Shown: in pieces, positions 22,740 through 29,665 of the stretch
Position numbering within the stretch: position 1 is the stretch's first letter
Layout of the letters: every line of letters begins with the position of its first letter
Assembly (NCBI RefSeq): GCF_017315755.1
Contig: NZ_JAFLRJ010000061.1
Location: 1 to 34,273, forward strand
DNA: 34,273 nt
Direction: 5' to 3'
Origin: Streptomyces beijiangensis
GTDB taxonomy: Bacteria > Actinomycetota > Actinomycetes > Streptomycetales > Streptomycetaceae
Notes under the pieces: model-generated
Databases searched by the model: none
What the model was told of the DNA's origin: nothing
What the model saw: only the letters and a program-made list of their open reading frames with translations
Translations under genes and position numbers: made by a program

Positions 22740-23381
22740 CTAGTCCTTGTTCGGCGGCGACGGCGGCGACGGCGGCGACGGGGGCGACGGCGACGGGTCG
22801 GGCGCAGTCAGCTCGGGCGGGAGGTCGCTGGAGCTGAAGGTGGCGGTGTCGGCCTCGGGTTGTGCGTACGGGGCGTAGGACGGGTCCTGTGTGTAGGGGT
22901 CCTGCCCGTACGGCACGGGTGCCGGTTCGGGTGCGTACTGCGGCGCGGGCTGCTGCTGCACACGGCGGCTGCCTCGTCCGTTCATCAGCGCCGCGCCCAC
23001 GAGCAGGAGGACGCCGCCTCCGAGGGCGTTGGCGACGCCCTGGCCCAGGCCGGAGCCGTTGGAGCTGAGGGCGAGGCTGCTGGAGACCTGGTACTGCCTG
23101 ACCATCCACAGCACGGCGAAGCCGAGCGTGACGAGTCCGGCGAGGGCCACCATCATCCGGGAGCGGAGCAGCACACCGACCACGGTGAGAAGGGCCGCGA
23201 AGGCGAAGGGAAGCAGGATCGATCCTGCGACCGCGGCCTTCGTGGTGGTGATCCCGCCGAAGAGGTCCTGGATCCGGTAGGCGCTGCCGTGACGGCCGTC
23301 GTACCAAGCTTGGAAGGGGCTGTATACGGCGGCCGCCGCGCCAATCAGAGCCACGGCGGAGCCGAGGACGTTGCGGATCAT
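22740..23381 (-). CDS. Four-TM membrane protein with Pro-rich cytoplasmic tail
   Basis: 213 aa with four hydrophobic segments (about 5-21, 50-70, 78-96, 118-138) followed by a tail rich in Pro, Gln and Tyr that ends PSPSPPSPPSPPSPPNKD. I recognise no family. The second ATG at 23381 is preferred because GGAGG (23388-23392) lies 6 nt before it, but only 3 nt before the first at 23384. It is convergent with afsK and the stops are 3 nt apart. Function unknown. Confidence 0.75.
   Translation of the reverse strand: MIRNVLGSAVALIGAAAAVYSPFQAWYDGRHGSAYRIQDLFGGITTTKAAVAGSILLPFAFAALLTVVGVLLRSRMMVALAGLVTLGFAVLWMVRQYQVSSSLALSSNGSGLGQGVANALGGGVLLLVGAALMNGRGSRRVQQQPAPQYAPEPAPVPYGQDPYTQDPSYAPYAQPEADTATFSSSDLPPELTAPDPSPSPPSPPSPPSPPNKD
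22752..22799 (-). repeat. GGCGGCGAC-type 9-bp tandem repeat
   Basis: Four to five near-identical 9-nt units encode the repeated Ser-Pro-Pro tail of the membrane protein. The array is prone to slippage, so the tail length probably varies between strains. Confidence 0.7.
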
Positions 23382-23414
23382 CATCGGCCTCCAGGCGGCA
23401 GCTCTTGATCACGA

Positions 23415-23571
23415 CGTTACGCCGGGTGCGAAACCCTCGCCACCAGGGAGGGAACCCCGCCGGTCGGAGGCCGGCGCAGCGGCCACGAAGCCGGTGAGGC
23501 CCCCGGGGCCGAGCGGTGCGAGCGGCGCGTTGAGGAGTGGTCGTTACGCCAGGTGCGAAACCCTCGCCACC
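23415..23571 (+). repeat. 30-bp direct repeat flanking 97 bp
   Basis: Copies at 23415-23444 and 23542-23571 differ at one base (CGTTACGCC then G or A then GGTGCGAAACCCTCGCCACC). The downstream copy enters the small gene at 23553; the upstream copy lies between it and the membrane-protein gene. This may mark a duplication or deletion footprint. Confidence 0.6.
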
Positions 23572-23894
23572 TGCTCCACCGCGACCTGGGACGGCTGCTC
23601 GATGCGGCCGACGGCGGGCGGACGTTCCTGAACCAGCCGATGAACGGCCTCTCGGACTCGCCCGCGCACATGATCGTGGACCGGGGGCGGCTGGTGGGTC
23701 TGTGGGAGTACGACGTGGAGGCGGCGGAGATCGTGTGGCAGTCGTACGTCACGCCGGACGCGGCCCTGCGCGAGGCGGTCGCGGCGACCGAGGCATTTGT
23801 CCGGGACGAACTGGGCGATGCGCGGAGCTTCAGCCTGGATTCGCCCAGGAGCCGGGCCCCGAGGGTCGCCGAACTCCGGGCTGGGATCTCGTAG
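23553..23894 (+). pseudogene. C-terminal fragment resembling winged-helix/AlkZ-like family protein
   Basis: 113 aa. The sequence LVGLWEYDVEAAEIVWQSYV, then ALREAVAATEAFVRDELGDARSFSLDSP, reads like the C-terminal end of a larger protein; from memory it resembles winged-helix/AlkZ-like DNA-binding proteins. The open frame continues upstream through the second 30-bp repeat and includes a rare TTA leucine codon (23544-23546), but the region before is not conserved-looking. The GTG at 23553 has no ribosome binding site. I read it as a truncated remnant; it could also be a small real gene. Confidence 0.45.
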
Positions 23895-23943
23895 TTCGCG
23901 CCGCTAAGGTATCGCCGACAACGGGCACGGGGGAGTACACGGC

Positions 23944-24489
23944 ATGCTGATGCGACGCGTGAGGTTCGGGGCTGTTCTGGTGGCGGTGGTGCTGGCGCTG
24001 ACCGGCTTCTCCGGCAAGAAGCACGGGCACAGTTCGAGCGGGGGCGGCTGCTCCAGCCACAAGAGCAGTACGACACACCACGACTACGACAATGACGACT
24101 ACGACAACGACGACTACAACTCGACGTCGTCCGGCGGCAGTACGTACACGGACACACCGACACCGACACCGTCCGCGTCGGCGGAATCGGACTCCGCGAC
24201 GGTGCTGACGTGCGTACAGAAGGCCCAGGGCAAGCAGAAGCCCGTCACCAGGGCCACGGTGAAGGTGATGGCGCGGCAGCGCACGGGGGACGTGTACGCG
24301 GACACGTATGCCTACCGGGTCCGGCTGGTCTTCCGCAGTGCGACGGGCACCGTGGTGGACCGGGGGACGGGGACGGTGAACGTGCGCTTCCCGGAAGGGA
24401 CCGGGATGCTGACGCTGCCGATGGACTCGCCGTCGAAGGTGAGCCGGGTGGCCCGCTGCGAAGTGGAGTCGGTCGAGCGGGTCGGCTAG
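23944..24489 (+). CDS. Secreted protein with Asp/Tyr repeat, lost lipobox
   Basis: 181 aa. A signal peptide (RRVRFGAVLVAVVLALTGFSG) ends in LTGFSG; a lipoprotein would have Cys in place of Phe (LTGC), one base away. The mature part opens with a Ser/His/Gly-rich stretch and an acidic repeat (HHDYDNDDYDNDDYNST), then a Thr/Pro-rich linker, and a folded domain with two Cys (TVLTCVQ and VARCEVE) that can form a disulfide. GGGGGAG precedes the ATG. I know no family. Probably cell-surface or secreted. Confidence 0.75.
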   Translation: MLMRRVRFGAVLVAVVLALTGFSGKKHGHSSSGGGCSSHKSSTTHHDYDNDDYDNDDYNSTSSGGSTYTDTPTPTPSASAESDSATVLTCVQKAQGKQKPVTRATVKVMARQRTGDVYADTYAYRVRLVFRSATGTVVDRGTGTVNVRFPEGTGMLTLPMDSPSKVSRVARCEVESVERVG

Positions 24490-24501
24490 CGGATCGGCCG
24501 G

Positions 24502-24524
24502 CGGGTGGGCTACTGACCCACCCG
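24502..24524. terminator. Bidirectional terminator hairpin
   Basis: CGGGTGGG (24502-24509) pairs with CCCACCCG (24517-24524) around a 7-nt loop. It sits between the convergent secreted-protein and DinB-like genes and overlaps the DinB-like stop codon. Confidence 0.75.
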
Positions 24525-25079
24525 TCCGTCCACGCACTCGCGCAACAGGTCGGCGTGCCCGCAGTGACGGGCGTACTCCTCGATCCTGTGCACCATCAGC
24601 GACCGCACCGAGATGTCGTCCATCGCCAGATGCTCGCCCAGATCCGGGTGCCGGGCCAGCGCCGCGTCGGTCGCGGCCTGCTCGCGCTCCAGATCCGCGA
24701 ACGCGGCGTCGACCACGGCCTGTTCGGCGACCGCTCCCTCGAAGTCCGCGTCGCGCTTGCCGTACAGCTTCGGCAGCGGGTCGCTGTCGTCGACCCAGTT
24801 GTTCCAGTCCCGCTCCACCTCGACGAGGTGCCGGACCAGGCCGAGCAGCGACATCGTCGACGGCGGAACCGAACGACGGGCCAGCTGCTCCGCGTTCAGG
24901 CCCTCGCACTTCATCCGGAGCGTCAGGCGGTATCCCGCCAGATAGTCCAGCAGCGTGGCGAGCTCGCCCTCCGGGCCGGGGCCTTCGCTTTCGCGGGGGT
25001 CGTCGTCCGGGTTCGCCCACATGTCGGGGTAGACGGTCGCCTGCGTCCAGCGTGCGGGTCGGTCGCTCATGCGGTGCAT
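24510..25079 (-). CDS. DinB-like four-helix protein (mycothiol-dependent transferase family)
   Basis: 189 aa. The core has SVPPSTMSLLGLVRHLVEVERDW and SLMVHRIEEYARHCGHADLLRE: His residues in these two helices are the metal-ligand pattern of DinB/YfiT-type proteins (His, His, His). Members transfer mycothiol, bacillithiol or similar cofactors or act as metalloenzymes. It lies downstream of the enoyl-CoA hydratase on the same strand, 69 bp away, with a palindromic element between. The ATG at 25070 is an alternative start. No ribosome binding site is clear. Confidence 0.87.
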   Translation of the reverse strand: MHRMSDRPARWTQATVYPDMWANPDDDPRESEGPGPEGELATLLDYLAGYRLTLRMKCEGLNAEQLARRSVPPSTMSLLGLVRHLVEVERDWNNWVDDSDPLPKLYGKRDADFEGAVAEQAVVDAAFADLEREQAATDAALARHPDLGEHLAMDDISVRSLMVHRIEEYARHCGHADLLRECVDGRVGQ

Positions 25080-25115
25080 GATCGCCCGTGAGGGCCCGAG
25101 CGCGCCAATCGTTTT

Positions 25116-25129
25116 CTGACGGCAGTCAG
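25116..25129. promoter_or_regulatory. 14-bp variant of the regulon palindrome
   Basis: CTGACGGCAGTCAG keeps both CTGAC/GTCAG arms but lacks one base of the centre compared with the other sites. It lies 37 bp upstream of the DinB-like gene and 20 bp after the hydratase stop, so it could be an operator, a small hairpin or chance. Confidence 0.35.
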
Positions 25130-25148
25130 GCGATGCGGGACGGGGCCC

Positions 25149-25919
25149 CTACCGCACGCGGAACTCCCGTCCCCGTGCGCCGAACAGCCCCGCCTGTTCC
25201 GAAGCCGGGGCGTTCCCCAGGCCGATCAGCAGCGGGGCCTGGGCCGTTGCCGCCGCCCTCGCCGCCGCCTTGCCCGCCCACAGCGCCCGTACCGTCCCCT
25301 GCACCGCATCCGTCGGGTACGACGCGATCGTCTCCGCGCACCGCACCGCCGCCGCCTCCTCATCGCCGTCCGGCGTCACCTCGCTCACCAGGCCCACCTC
25401 GTACGCCCGGCGCGCCGACACCCTCTCAGCCGTCCCCATCAGCGACATCCTCGCCGCCTCCCCGAACGGCATCCGCTGGGCCATGTACATCGCCTCGTAC
25501 GCGCTGACCATCCCGTACGTCGTATGCGGGTCGAAGAACGTCGCGGACTCGCCCGCCACCACGAACTCCGCTTCGCCCAGCAGGTAGAACGCCCCGCCGC
25601 ACGCCATCCCCCGCACCGCCGCGATCACCGGCTTCCACAGGTCCTGGGACTTCGGGCCGATCGTCAGGAGCGGATCGTCGATCGTGTACGGCGACGGGGG
25701 CTGCGCCACCTCCGCGCCCCGGTCGATCCCCGTACAGAAGGCCTTCTCGCCCGCGCCCGTCAGGACGATCGCCCGTACGGTCGCGTCGAATCTGAACTGC
25801 CGCCAGACCGCAGTCAGTTCGCTCGCCGTCGTCAGGTCTATCGCGTTCATCTTGTGCGGGCGGTCGATCGTGACGACCGCGACGCCCGTCTCCTTGAACT
25901 GCTGTACCAGGATGCTCAT
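25149..25919 (-). CDS. Enoyl-CoA hydratase/isomerase (crotonase fold)
   Basis: 256 aa. Crotonase motifs: TIDRPHKMNAIDLTTASEL, IVLTGAGEKAFCTGID, then the oxyanion-hole region KPVIAAVRGMACGGAFYLLG and EFVVAGESATFFDPHTTYG. It would hydrate an alpha-beta unsaturated acyl-CoA. The acid/base Glu pair of classical hydratases is not clearly both present (position after CGGAFYLL reads GEAEFVVA), so an isomerase or other crotonase reaction is possible. The ATG overlaps the DUF35 stop (ATGA), so it is translated with DUF35 and the thiolase-like gene as one operon. Confidence 0.9.
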   Translation of the reverse strand: MSILVQQFKETGVAVVTIDRPHKMNAIDLTTASELTAVWRQFRFDATVRAIVLTGAGEKAFCTGIDRGAEVAQPPSPYTIDDPLLTIGPKSQDLWKPVIAAVRGMACGGAFYLLGEAEFVVAGESATFFDPHTTYGMVSAYEAMYMAQRMPFGEAARMSLMGTAERVSARRAYEVGLVSEVTPDGDEEAAAVRCAETIASYPTDAVQGTVRALWAGKAAARAAATAQAPLLIGLGNAPASEQAGLFGARGREFRVR

Positions 25920-26341
25920 GGCCGCTCCAGCAACCACTGCGGGACGGTCATTCCCTCCACCTCCGCGAACACGACCTGCACCCGCGCCCCGATCCGCAGC
26001 TTCCCCGGATCGACCGAGTCGAGGCGGGCGCCCGCCTCCGCGACCACGTTCCCGACCAGGCGGATCTGCGGGGCGTCCGCGAGCTCCACCACCACCGCGT
26101 TGTACGGGGCCATCTCCGCGTACTCCGGGAGCAGCGGCGGGTGCGGGAAGACGTACGACCAGATCCGTGCGCGCCCGCTCATCAGCCGCCAGTCGCTCTC
26201 GAAGGACTGGCAGTGCGGGCAGCAGGGGCGGGGAGGGAAGCGGAGTTCGTTGCAGGACGTGCACTCCTGGATGCGGAGTTCGCCCTCGGCGGCGTACTCC
26301 CAGAAGGGTGCGCCGTCGTCGTCGATGACCGGCTGCAGCAT
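25916..26341 (-). CDS. DUF35 OB-fold/zinc-ribbon protein, partner of the second thiolase-like protein
   Basis: 141 aa. A helix (FWEYAAEGELRIQEC) is followed by a Cys4 zinc ribbon (CTSCNELRFPPRPCCPHC) and an OB fold (ARIWSYVFPHPPLLPEYAEM onward). The gene starts 7 nt after the thiolase-like stop, the classic Ltp2-DUF35 gene order, and overlaps the hydratase. Such pairs form a complex that cleaves a beta-hydroxy acyl-CoA side chain by retro-aldol reaction in cholesterol degradation; the same role is inferred here for an unknown substrate. Confidence 0.9.
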   Translation of the reverse strand: MLQPVIDDDGAPFWEYAAEGELRIQECTSCNELRFPPRPCCPHCQSFESDWRLMSGRARIWSYVFPHPPLLPEYAEMAPYNAVVVELADAPQIRLVGNVVAEAGARLDSVDPGKLRIGARVQVVFAEVEGMTVPQWLLERP

Positions 26342-26348
26342 GGGTTCT

Positions 26349-27497
26349 TCAGCTCCTCAGGAGGATTGCGGATGTCGGCACGCCCTCGCCCGCCGTGACC
26401 AGGCACGTGGCCGCGTTCGGGACCTGTGCCGTGGAGACGCCGCGCAGTTGCTTCACGCCTTCGGTGATGAGGTTGAAGCCGTGTACGTACGCCTCGCTCA
26501 GGCCGCCGCCGCTCGTGTTGATGGGCAGCCGGCCTCCGATCTCCAGCGCGCCGCCCTCCGTGTAGGAGGCGCCCTCGCCCCGGCCGCAGAAGCCGTAGCC
26601 CTCCAGCGAGAGCGGGATGAGGGGGGTGAACGCGTCGTAGATCTGCGCCACGTCCACGTCCTCGGGCCCGAAGTCGGCCTGTTTCCACAGGTGTCGGGCC
26701 GCCGTCCACGCGGGGCCTGTCAGCGGGTCGTCGTTCCAGTAGTTGACCATTCCGTGGTGCTGGGCGGGGAGGCCCTGTGCGGCGGAGTGGACGTACACAG
26801 GCTTCTGGCGGCAGTCCCGCGCCCGCTCGGCCGAGACGATGACGCAGGCCAACGCCCCGTCCGTCTCAAGGCAGTTGTCGAAGAGGCAGAGCGGGTCGCT
26901 GATCCAGCGCGAGGTCATATAGCTGTCGCGGGTCATCGGGCGCTCGTACATCATCGCGGCCGGATTCTGGTTGGCCCGGTTGCGGCAGGCGAGGGCCACA
27001 TTGAAGAGGTGGTCGCGCGTCGCCCCGTACTCGTGCATATAGCGGCGGGCCAGCAGCCCGATCTCGTCGGCGGGGCGCAGGAGGCCGAAGGGGCGGGTCC
27101 ACTGGCCCGGTGTGGGGAGCTGAACCGCCGTGTTCTTCCAAGGCCTCGGTCCGCTGCCGCGTTTGCGTGACCTCCAGGCGATCCCCACGTTCGCCTGCCC
27201 CGTCGCGATCGCCGAGGCCAGGTGTCCGACCGTCGCGCACGAACCGCCGCCCCCGTACCCGATCTTGGAGAAGAAGGTGACGTCGCCGGCCCCGATCGCC
27301 TTGGCGACCTCGACCTCGTCGGTCTCCTCCATGGTGTACGAGGCGAACCCGTCCACCTCCGAGGGCGCGATCCCCGCATCCTCCAGGGCGGCGACGATCG
27401 CCCTGCAGGCAAGCGCCTTCTCCGACTCGGGGAGCTGCTTCGCGAAGGGGGTCTGGCCTATCCCGACTATTGCTGTCGCATCCTTGAGGGTCGCCAT
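26349..27497 (-). CDS. Thiolase-like / lipid-transfer-type protein (Ltp2-like)
   Basis: 382 aa with the thiolase fold: ATAIVGIGQTPFAK at the start, GYGGGGSCATVGHLASAIA in the nucleophile region, YMHEYGATRDHLFNVA in the middle and SGGGLSEAYVHGFNLITEGV near the end. The last block has Tyr and His in a pattern like Ltp2 aldolases rather than the HPxG of thiolases. First gene of the operon with DUF35 and enoyl-CoA hydratase. No ribosome binding site; TAATCT-N7-ATG suggests a leaderless transcript. It shares a divergent, operator-containing promoter region with the CoA ligase gene. Confidence 0.88.
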   Translation of the reverse strand: MATLKDATAIVGIGQTPFAKQLPESEKALACRAIVAALEDAGIAPSEVDGFASYTMEETDEVEVAKAIGAGDVTFFSKIGYGGGGSCATVGHLASAIATGQANVGIAWRSRKRGSGPRPWKNTAVQLPTPGQWTRPFGLLRPADEIGLLARRYMHEYGATRDHLFNVALACRNRANQNPAAMMYERPMTRDSYMTSRWISDPLCLFDNCLETDGALACVIVSAERARDCRQKPVYVHSAAQGLPAQHHGMVNYWNDDPLTGPAWTAARHLWKQADFGPEDVDVAQIYDAFTPLIPLSLEGYGFCGRGEGASYTEGGALEIGGRLPINTSGGGLSEAYVHGFNLITEGVKQLRGVSTAQVPNAATCLVTAGEGVPTSAILLRS

Positions 27498-27504
27498 GGG
27501 CGGG

Positions 27505-27533
27505 AGATTACAGCTAATCTGACGGATAGTCAG
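27505..27533. promoter_or_regulatory. Divergent promoter region with regulon operator (27519-27533)
   Basis: AGATTA-CAGC-TAATCT (27505-27520) holds two back-to-back TAATCT -10 elements, one per direction. The leftward one is 7 nt from the ATG at 27497 and, 17 nt upstream, has CTGACT inside the operator as -35. The operator is CTGACGGATAGTCAG and overlaps the end of the rightward -10, so one repressor could shut both genes. Confidence 0.8.
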
Positions 27534-27567
27534 CTACTGGTACGGGGCGGGTAACGGGAGGCTTGCG

Positions 27568-29163
27568 ATGCATCCGATGCGCGGCGACTTGCAGTGGGGG
27601 ACCATCCCGGGGCTGGTCCGGTACGCGGCCGAACGCTACGGGGAGCGGGAGGCGGTCGTCGATGGCCGTACCCGGATCACCTATGCGGAACTCGGCGAGC
27701 GCGTGGAGCGCGCGGCGGCGGCCTGCATGGCCGGCGGCGTGGAGCCGGGCGACCGCGTCGCGGTCTGGGCCCCCAACACCCTCGACTGGATCGTCTCAGC
27801 GCTCGGCGCGGTGACGGCGGGCGCGGTCCTCGTCCCGCTCAACACCCGTTTCAAGGGGGCGGAGGCGGCGTACGTCCTGCGGCAGAGCAGGGCCAGGCTG
27901 CTGTTCGTCACCGGGACCTTCCTCGGCACCTCGTACGTGGCCTCACTGCGCCGGGCCACGGCGGAAGGACCGGGCGACGGGCCGCTCCCCGGGCTCCCGC
28001 ACCTGGAGGAGGTCGTGGTCCTCGCGGACGACGCCCCCGCGAGCTTCCGCAACTGGAAGGACTTCCTCGCCTCCGGCGACAAGGTCACGGCGGCGGACGT
28101 CCGCGCCCGTACGGAGGCCGTGTCACCCTCCGACCCCTCCGACATCGTGTTCACCTCGGGCACCACCGGCCGCCCCAAGGGCGCCGTGATCACCCACGCG
28201 CAGACCCTGCGCGGCTACGACATCTGGAGCGACCTCGCCGGTCTGCGCGAGGGGGACCGCTACCTGATCATCAATCCCTTCTTCCACACCTTCGGCTACA
28301 AGGCGGGCATCATCGCCTGCCTGATGCGCGGCGCGACGATGGTCCCGCAGCCGGTCTTCAACGTGGACACGGCCCTGGCCAACATCGCCGCCGAACGCAT
28401 CTCGGTCCTCCCCGGCCCGCCCACCCTCCACCAGTCGCTCCTGGACCACCCGAACCGCGACGCCCACGACCTCTCCGCCCTGCGGCTGGTGGTGACGGGT
28501 GCGGCAGTGGTCCCGCTCCAGCTCGTCGAACGCCTCCGTACCGAACTGCACATCGCCACGGTCCTGACGGCGTACGGCCTCTCCGAGGCGACGGGCATCG
28601 TCACGATGTGCCGGCGCGGCGACCCGGCGGAGGTCATCGCCTCGACGTCGGGCCGCGCGATCCCGGACACGGAGGTACGGGTGGAGGCCGCGACGGGGTC
28701 GCCCGGCGAGGTCCTGGTGCGCGGATTCAACGTCATGCAGGGCTACTTCGAGGACCCCGTGGAGACGGCGAAGGCCATCACGGACGACGGCTGGCTGCGG
28801 ACGGGCGACGTCGGCGTACTGGACGCCGAGGGCAATCTCCGGATCACCGACCGGATCAAGGACATGTTCATCGTCGGCGGCTTCAACGCCTACCCGGCGG
28901 AGATAGAGCAACTGCTCGGCCTGCACCCGGATGTGGCGGACGTGGCGGTGATCGGCGTACCGGATCCGCGGCTGGGAGAGGTCGGCAGGGCGTACGCGGT
29001 ACGGCGGCCAGGATCCACGCTGACGTCCGACGACCTGATCGCCTGGTCGCGCCGGGAGATGGCGAACTACAAGGTGCCCAGGGACGTGGAGTTCGTGGCC
29101 GAGCTGCCGCGCAACGCGAGCGGCAAGGTCCTGAAGACGGTGCTGCGGGCGCAGGTGGGGTGA
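27568..29163 (+). CDS. Long-chain-type acyl-CoA synthetase (AMP-forming, FadD-like)
   Basis: 531 aa. ANL-superfamily motifs are complete: P-loop DIVFTSGTTGRPKGAVITH, NPFFHTFGYKAGI, AYGLSEATGIV, GWLRTGDVG, DRIKDMFIVGGFNAYPAEIE and the C-terminal RNASGKVLK with the catalytic Lys. It activates a carboxylic acid to its CoA thioester via an acyl-AMP. The GGFNAYPAEIE wording recalls the FadD3 group that activates a steroid ring remnant, which fits the neighbouring Ltp2/DUF35 genes but does not prove the substrate. GGGAGG lies 6 nt before the ATG. Divergent from the thiolase operon, sharing one operator; a strong terminator follows. Confidence 0.92.
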   Translation: MHPMRGDLQWGTIPGLVRYAAERYGEREAVVDGRTRITYAELGERVERAAAACMAGGVEPGDRVAVWAPNTLDWIVSALGAVTAGAVLVPLNTRFKGAEAAYVLRQSRARLLFVTGTFLGTSYVASLRRATAEGPGDGPLPGLPHLEEVVVLADDAPASFRNWKDFLASGDKVTAADVRARTEAVSPSDPSDIVFTSGTTGRPKGAVITHAQTLRGYDIWSDLAGLREGDRYLIINPFFHTFGYKAGIIACLMRGATMVPQPVFNVDTALANIAAERISVLPGPPTLHQSLLDHPNRDAHDLSALRLVVTGAAVVPLQLVERLRTELHIATVLTAYGLSEATGIVTMCRRGDPAEVIASTSGRAIPDTEVRVEAATGSPGEVLVRGFNVMQGYFEDPVETAKAITDDGWLRTGDVGVLDAEGNLRITDRIKDMFIVGGFNAYPAEIEQLLGLHPDVADVAVIGVPDPRLGEVGRAYAVRRPGSTLTSDDLIAWSRREMANYKVPRDVEFVAELPRNASGKVLKTVLRAQVG

Positions 29164-29220
29164 CTGCGGTGGGCTCGGATGCGAGTGCGATGGCGTGAAC
29201 TGGATCGTGACCGGACGTGC

Positions 29221-29261
29221 AGCAGCCGCGGTGGCTCCCCCTCCGGGCCACCGCGGCTGCT
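29221..29261. terminator. Strong terminator hairpin after the CoA ligase
   Basis: A perfect 15-bp stem (29221-29235 with 29247-29261) around an 11-nt loop, followed by TTCCCC. It lies between the convergent CoA ligase and AfsS-like genes and probably serves both. Confidence 0.9.
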
Positions 29262-29289
29262 TCCCCGTTCCCCGTCGTGAAAGTTCTGG

Positions 29290-29457
29290 TCAGGCGGGGT
29301 CGTCCGTGACGTGGACGTTGTCCGTTGTCGCCGTGCCGTCCTTGCCGCCCGTCACGTGGACGTTGTCCGTCGTGAGGTCGTCGTCCGACGCCTTGGCGTC
29401 CGTGACGTGGACGTTGTCCGGGTCGACTACCGGGTCGGTTCCTGGTGTCTCGCTCAT
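29290..29457 (-). CDS. afsS: AfsS-like small repeat protein
   Basis: 55 aa from an ATG with AGGAG 6 nt upstream; a longer in-frame start lacks such a site. Three copies of TDNVHVT-type repeats at residues 14-20 (DNVHVTD), 31-37 (DNVHVTG) and 46-52 (DNVHVTD) are joined by acidic, Gly/Thr-rich linkers. AfsS of S. coelicolor is 63 aa with three repeats containing a DNHM core (recalled), lies just downstream of afsR and is switched on by AfsR to raise antibiotic output. Here the gene lies directly downstream of afsR on the same strand, with a PHO/AfsR-type box in between. Size, three-fold DN-H repeat and place support orthology; the repeat wording differs from what I recall. Confidence 0.75.
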   Translation of the reverse strand: MSETPGTDPVVDPDNVHVTDAKASDDDLTTDNVHVTGGKDGTATTDNVHVTDDPA

Positions 29458-29496
29458 CGTCAACTCCTGGTTACTGGCTGTGTGACAGGTCGGGAA

Positions 29497-29536
29497 GGCC
29501 CGCCCGGCAACTCCCCCGTGGGTTGCCGAGCGGGCC
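29497..29536 (-). terminator. Hairpin between afsR and afsS, possible attenuator in the afsS leader
   Basis: Arms 29497-29511 and 29522-29536 pair over 15 positions with one central mismatch, with a 10-nt loop. It lies 40 bp upstream of the AfsS-like start. It may end afsR transcripts, or, if afsS is transcribed from the box at 29626-29647, it lies inside the afsS leader and could attenuate expression. Confidence 0.7.
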
Positions 29537-29614
29537 GTATCCGGGCCGCTCACCATAAGGCCACGGCCTCTCGTCATTCCGTCTGCCCCCCGACGCGACG
29601 GTTCGACAGGTCAG

Positions 29615-29647
29615 AGACTGCCCGGTAGCGATAAACGAACGATGAAC
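29615..29647 (-). promoter_or_regulatory. AfsR/PHO-type direct-repeat box and putative -10 of afsS
   Basis: On the minus strand GTTCATCGTTC (29647-29637) and GTTTATCGCTA (29636-29626) are 11-bp tandem units with the GTTCAYC core of PhoP boxes; AfsR and PhoP are known to share overlapping sites at the S. coelicolor afsS promoter. CAGTCT (29620-29615) follows at the distance expected when the box replaces the -35, as in SARP-activated promoters. Confidence 0.7.
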
Positions 29648-29665
29648 GCCCTGGTGTGACGGGGG

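Noticed and set aside
22752..22799. Regulatory iteron array
   Set aside because: The 9-bp units are codons of a Ser-Pro-Pro tail in frame with the membrane protein, so a coding explanation is enough.
23371..23631. 86-codon + frame overlapping the membrane-protein start and the direct repeats
   Set aside because: No start signal or domain; it overlaps the 5' end of the opposite gene.
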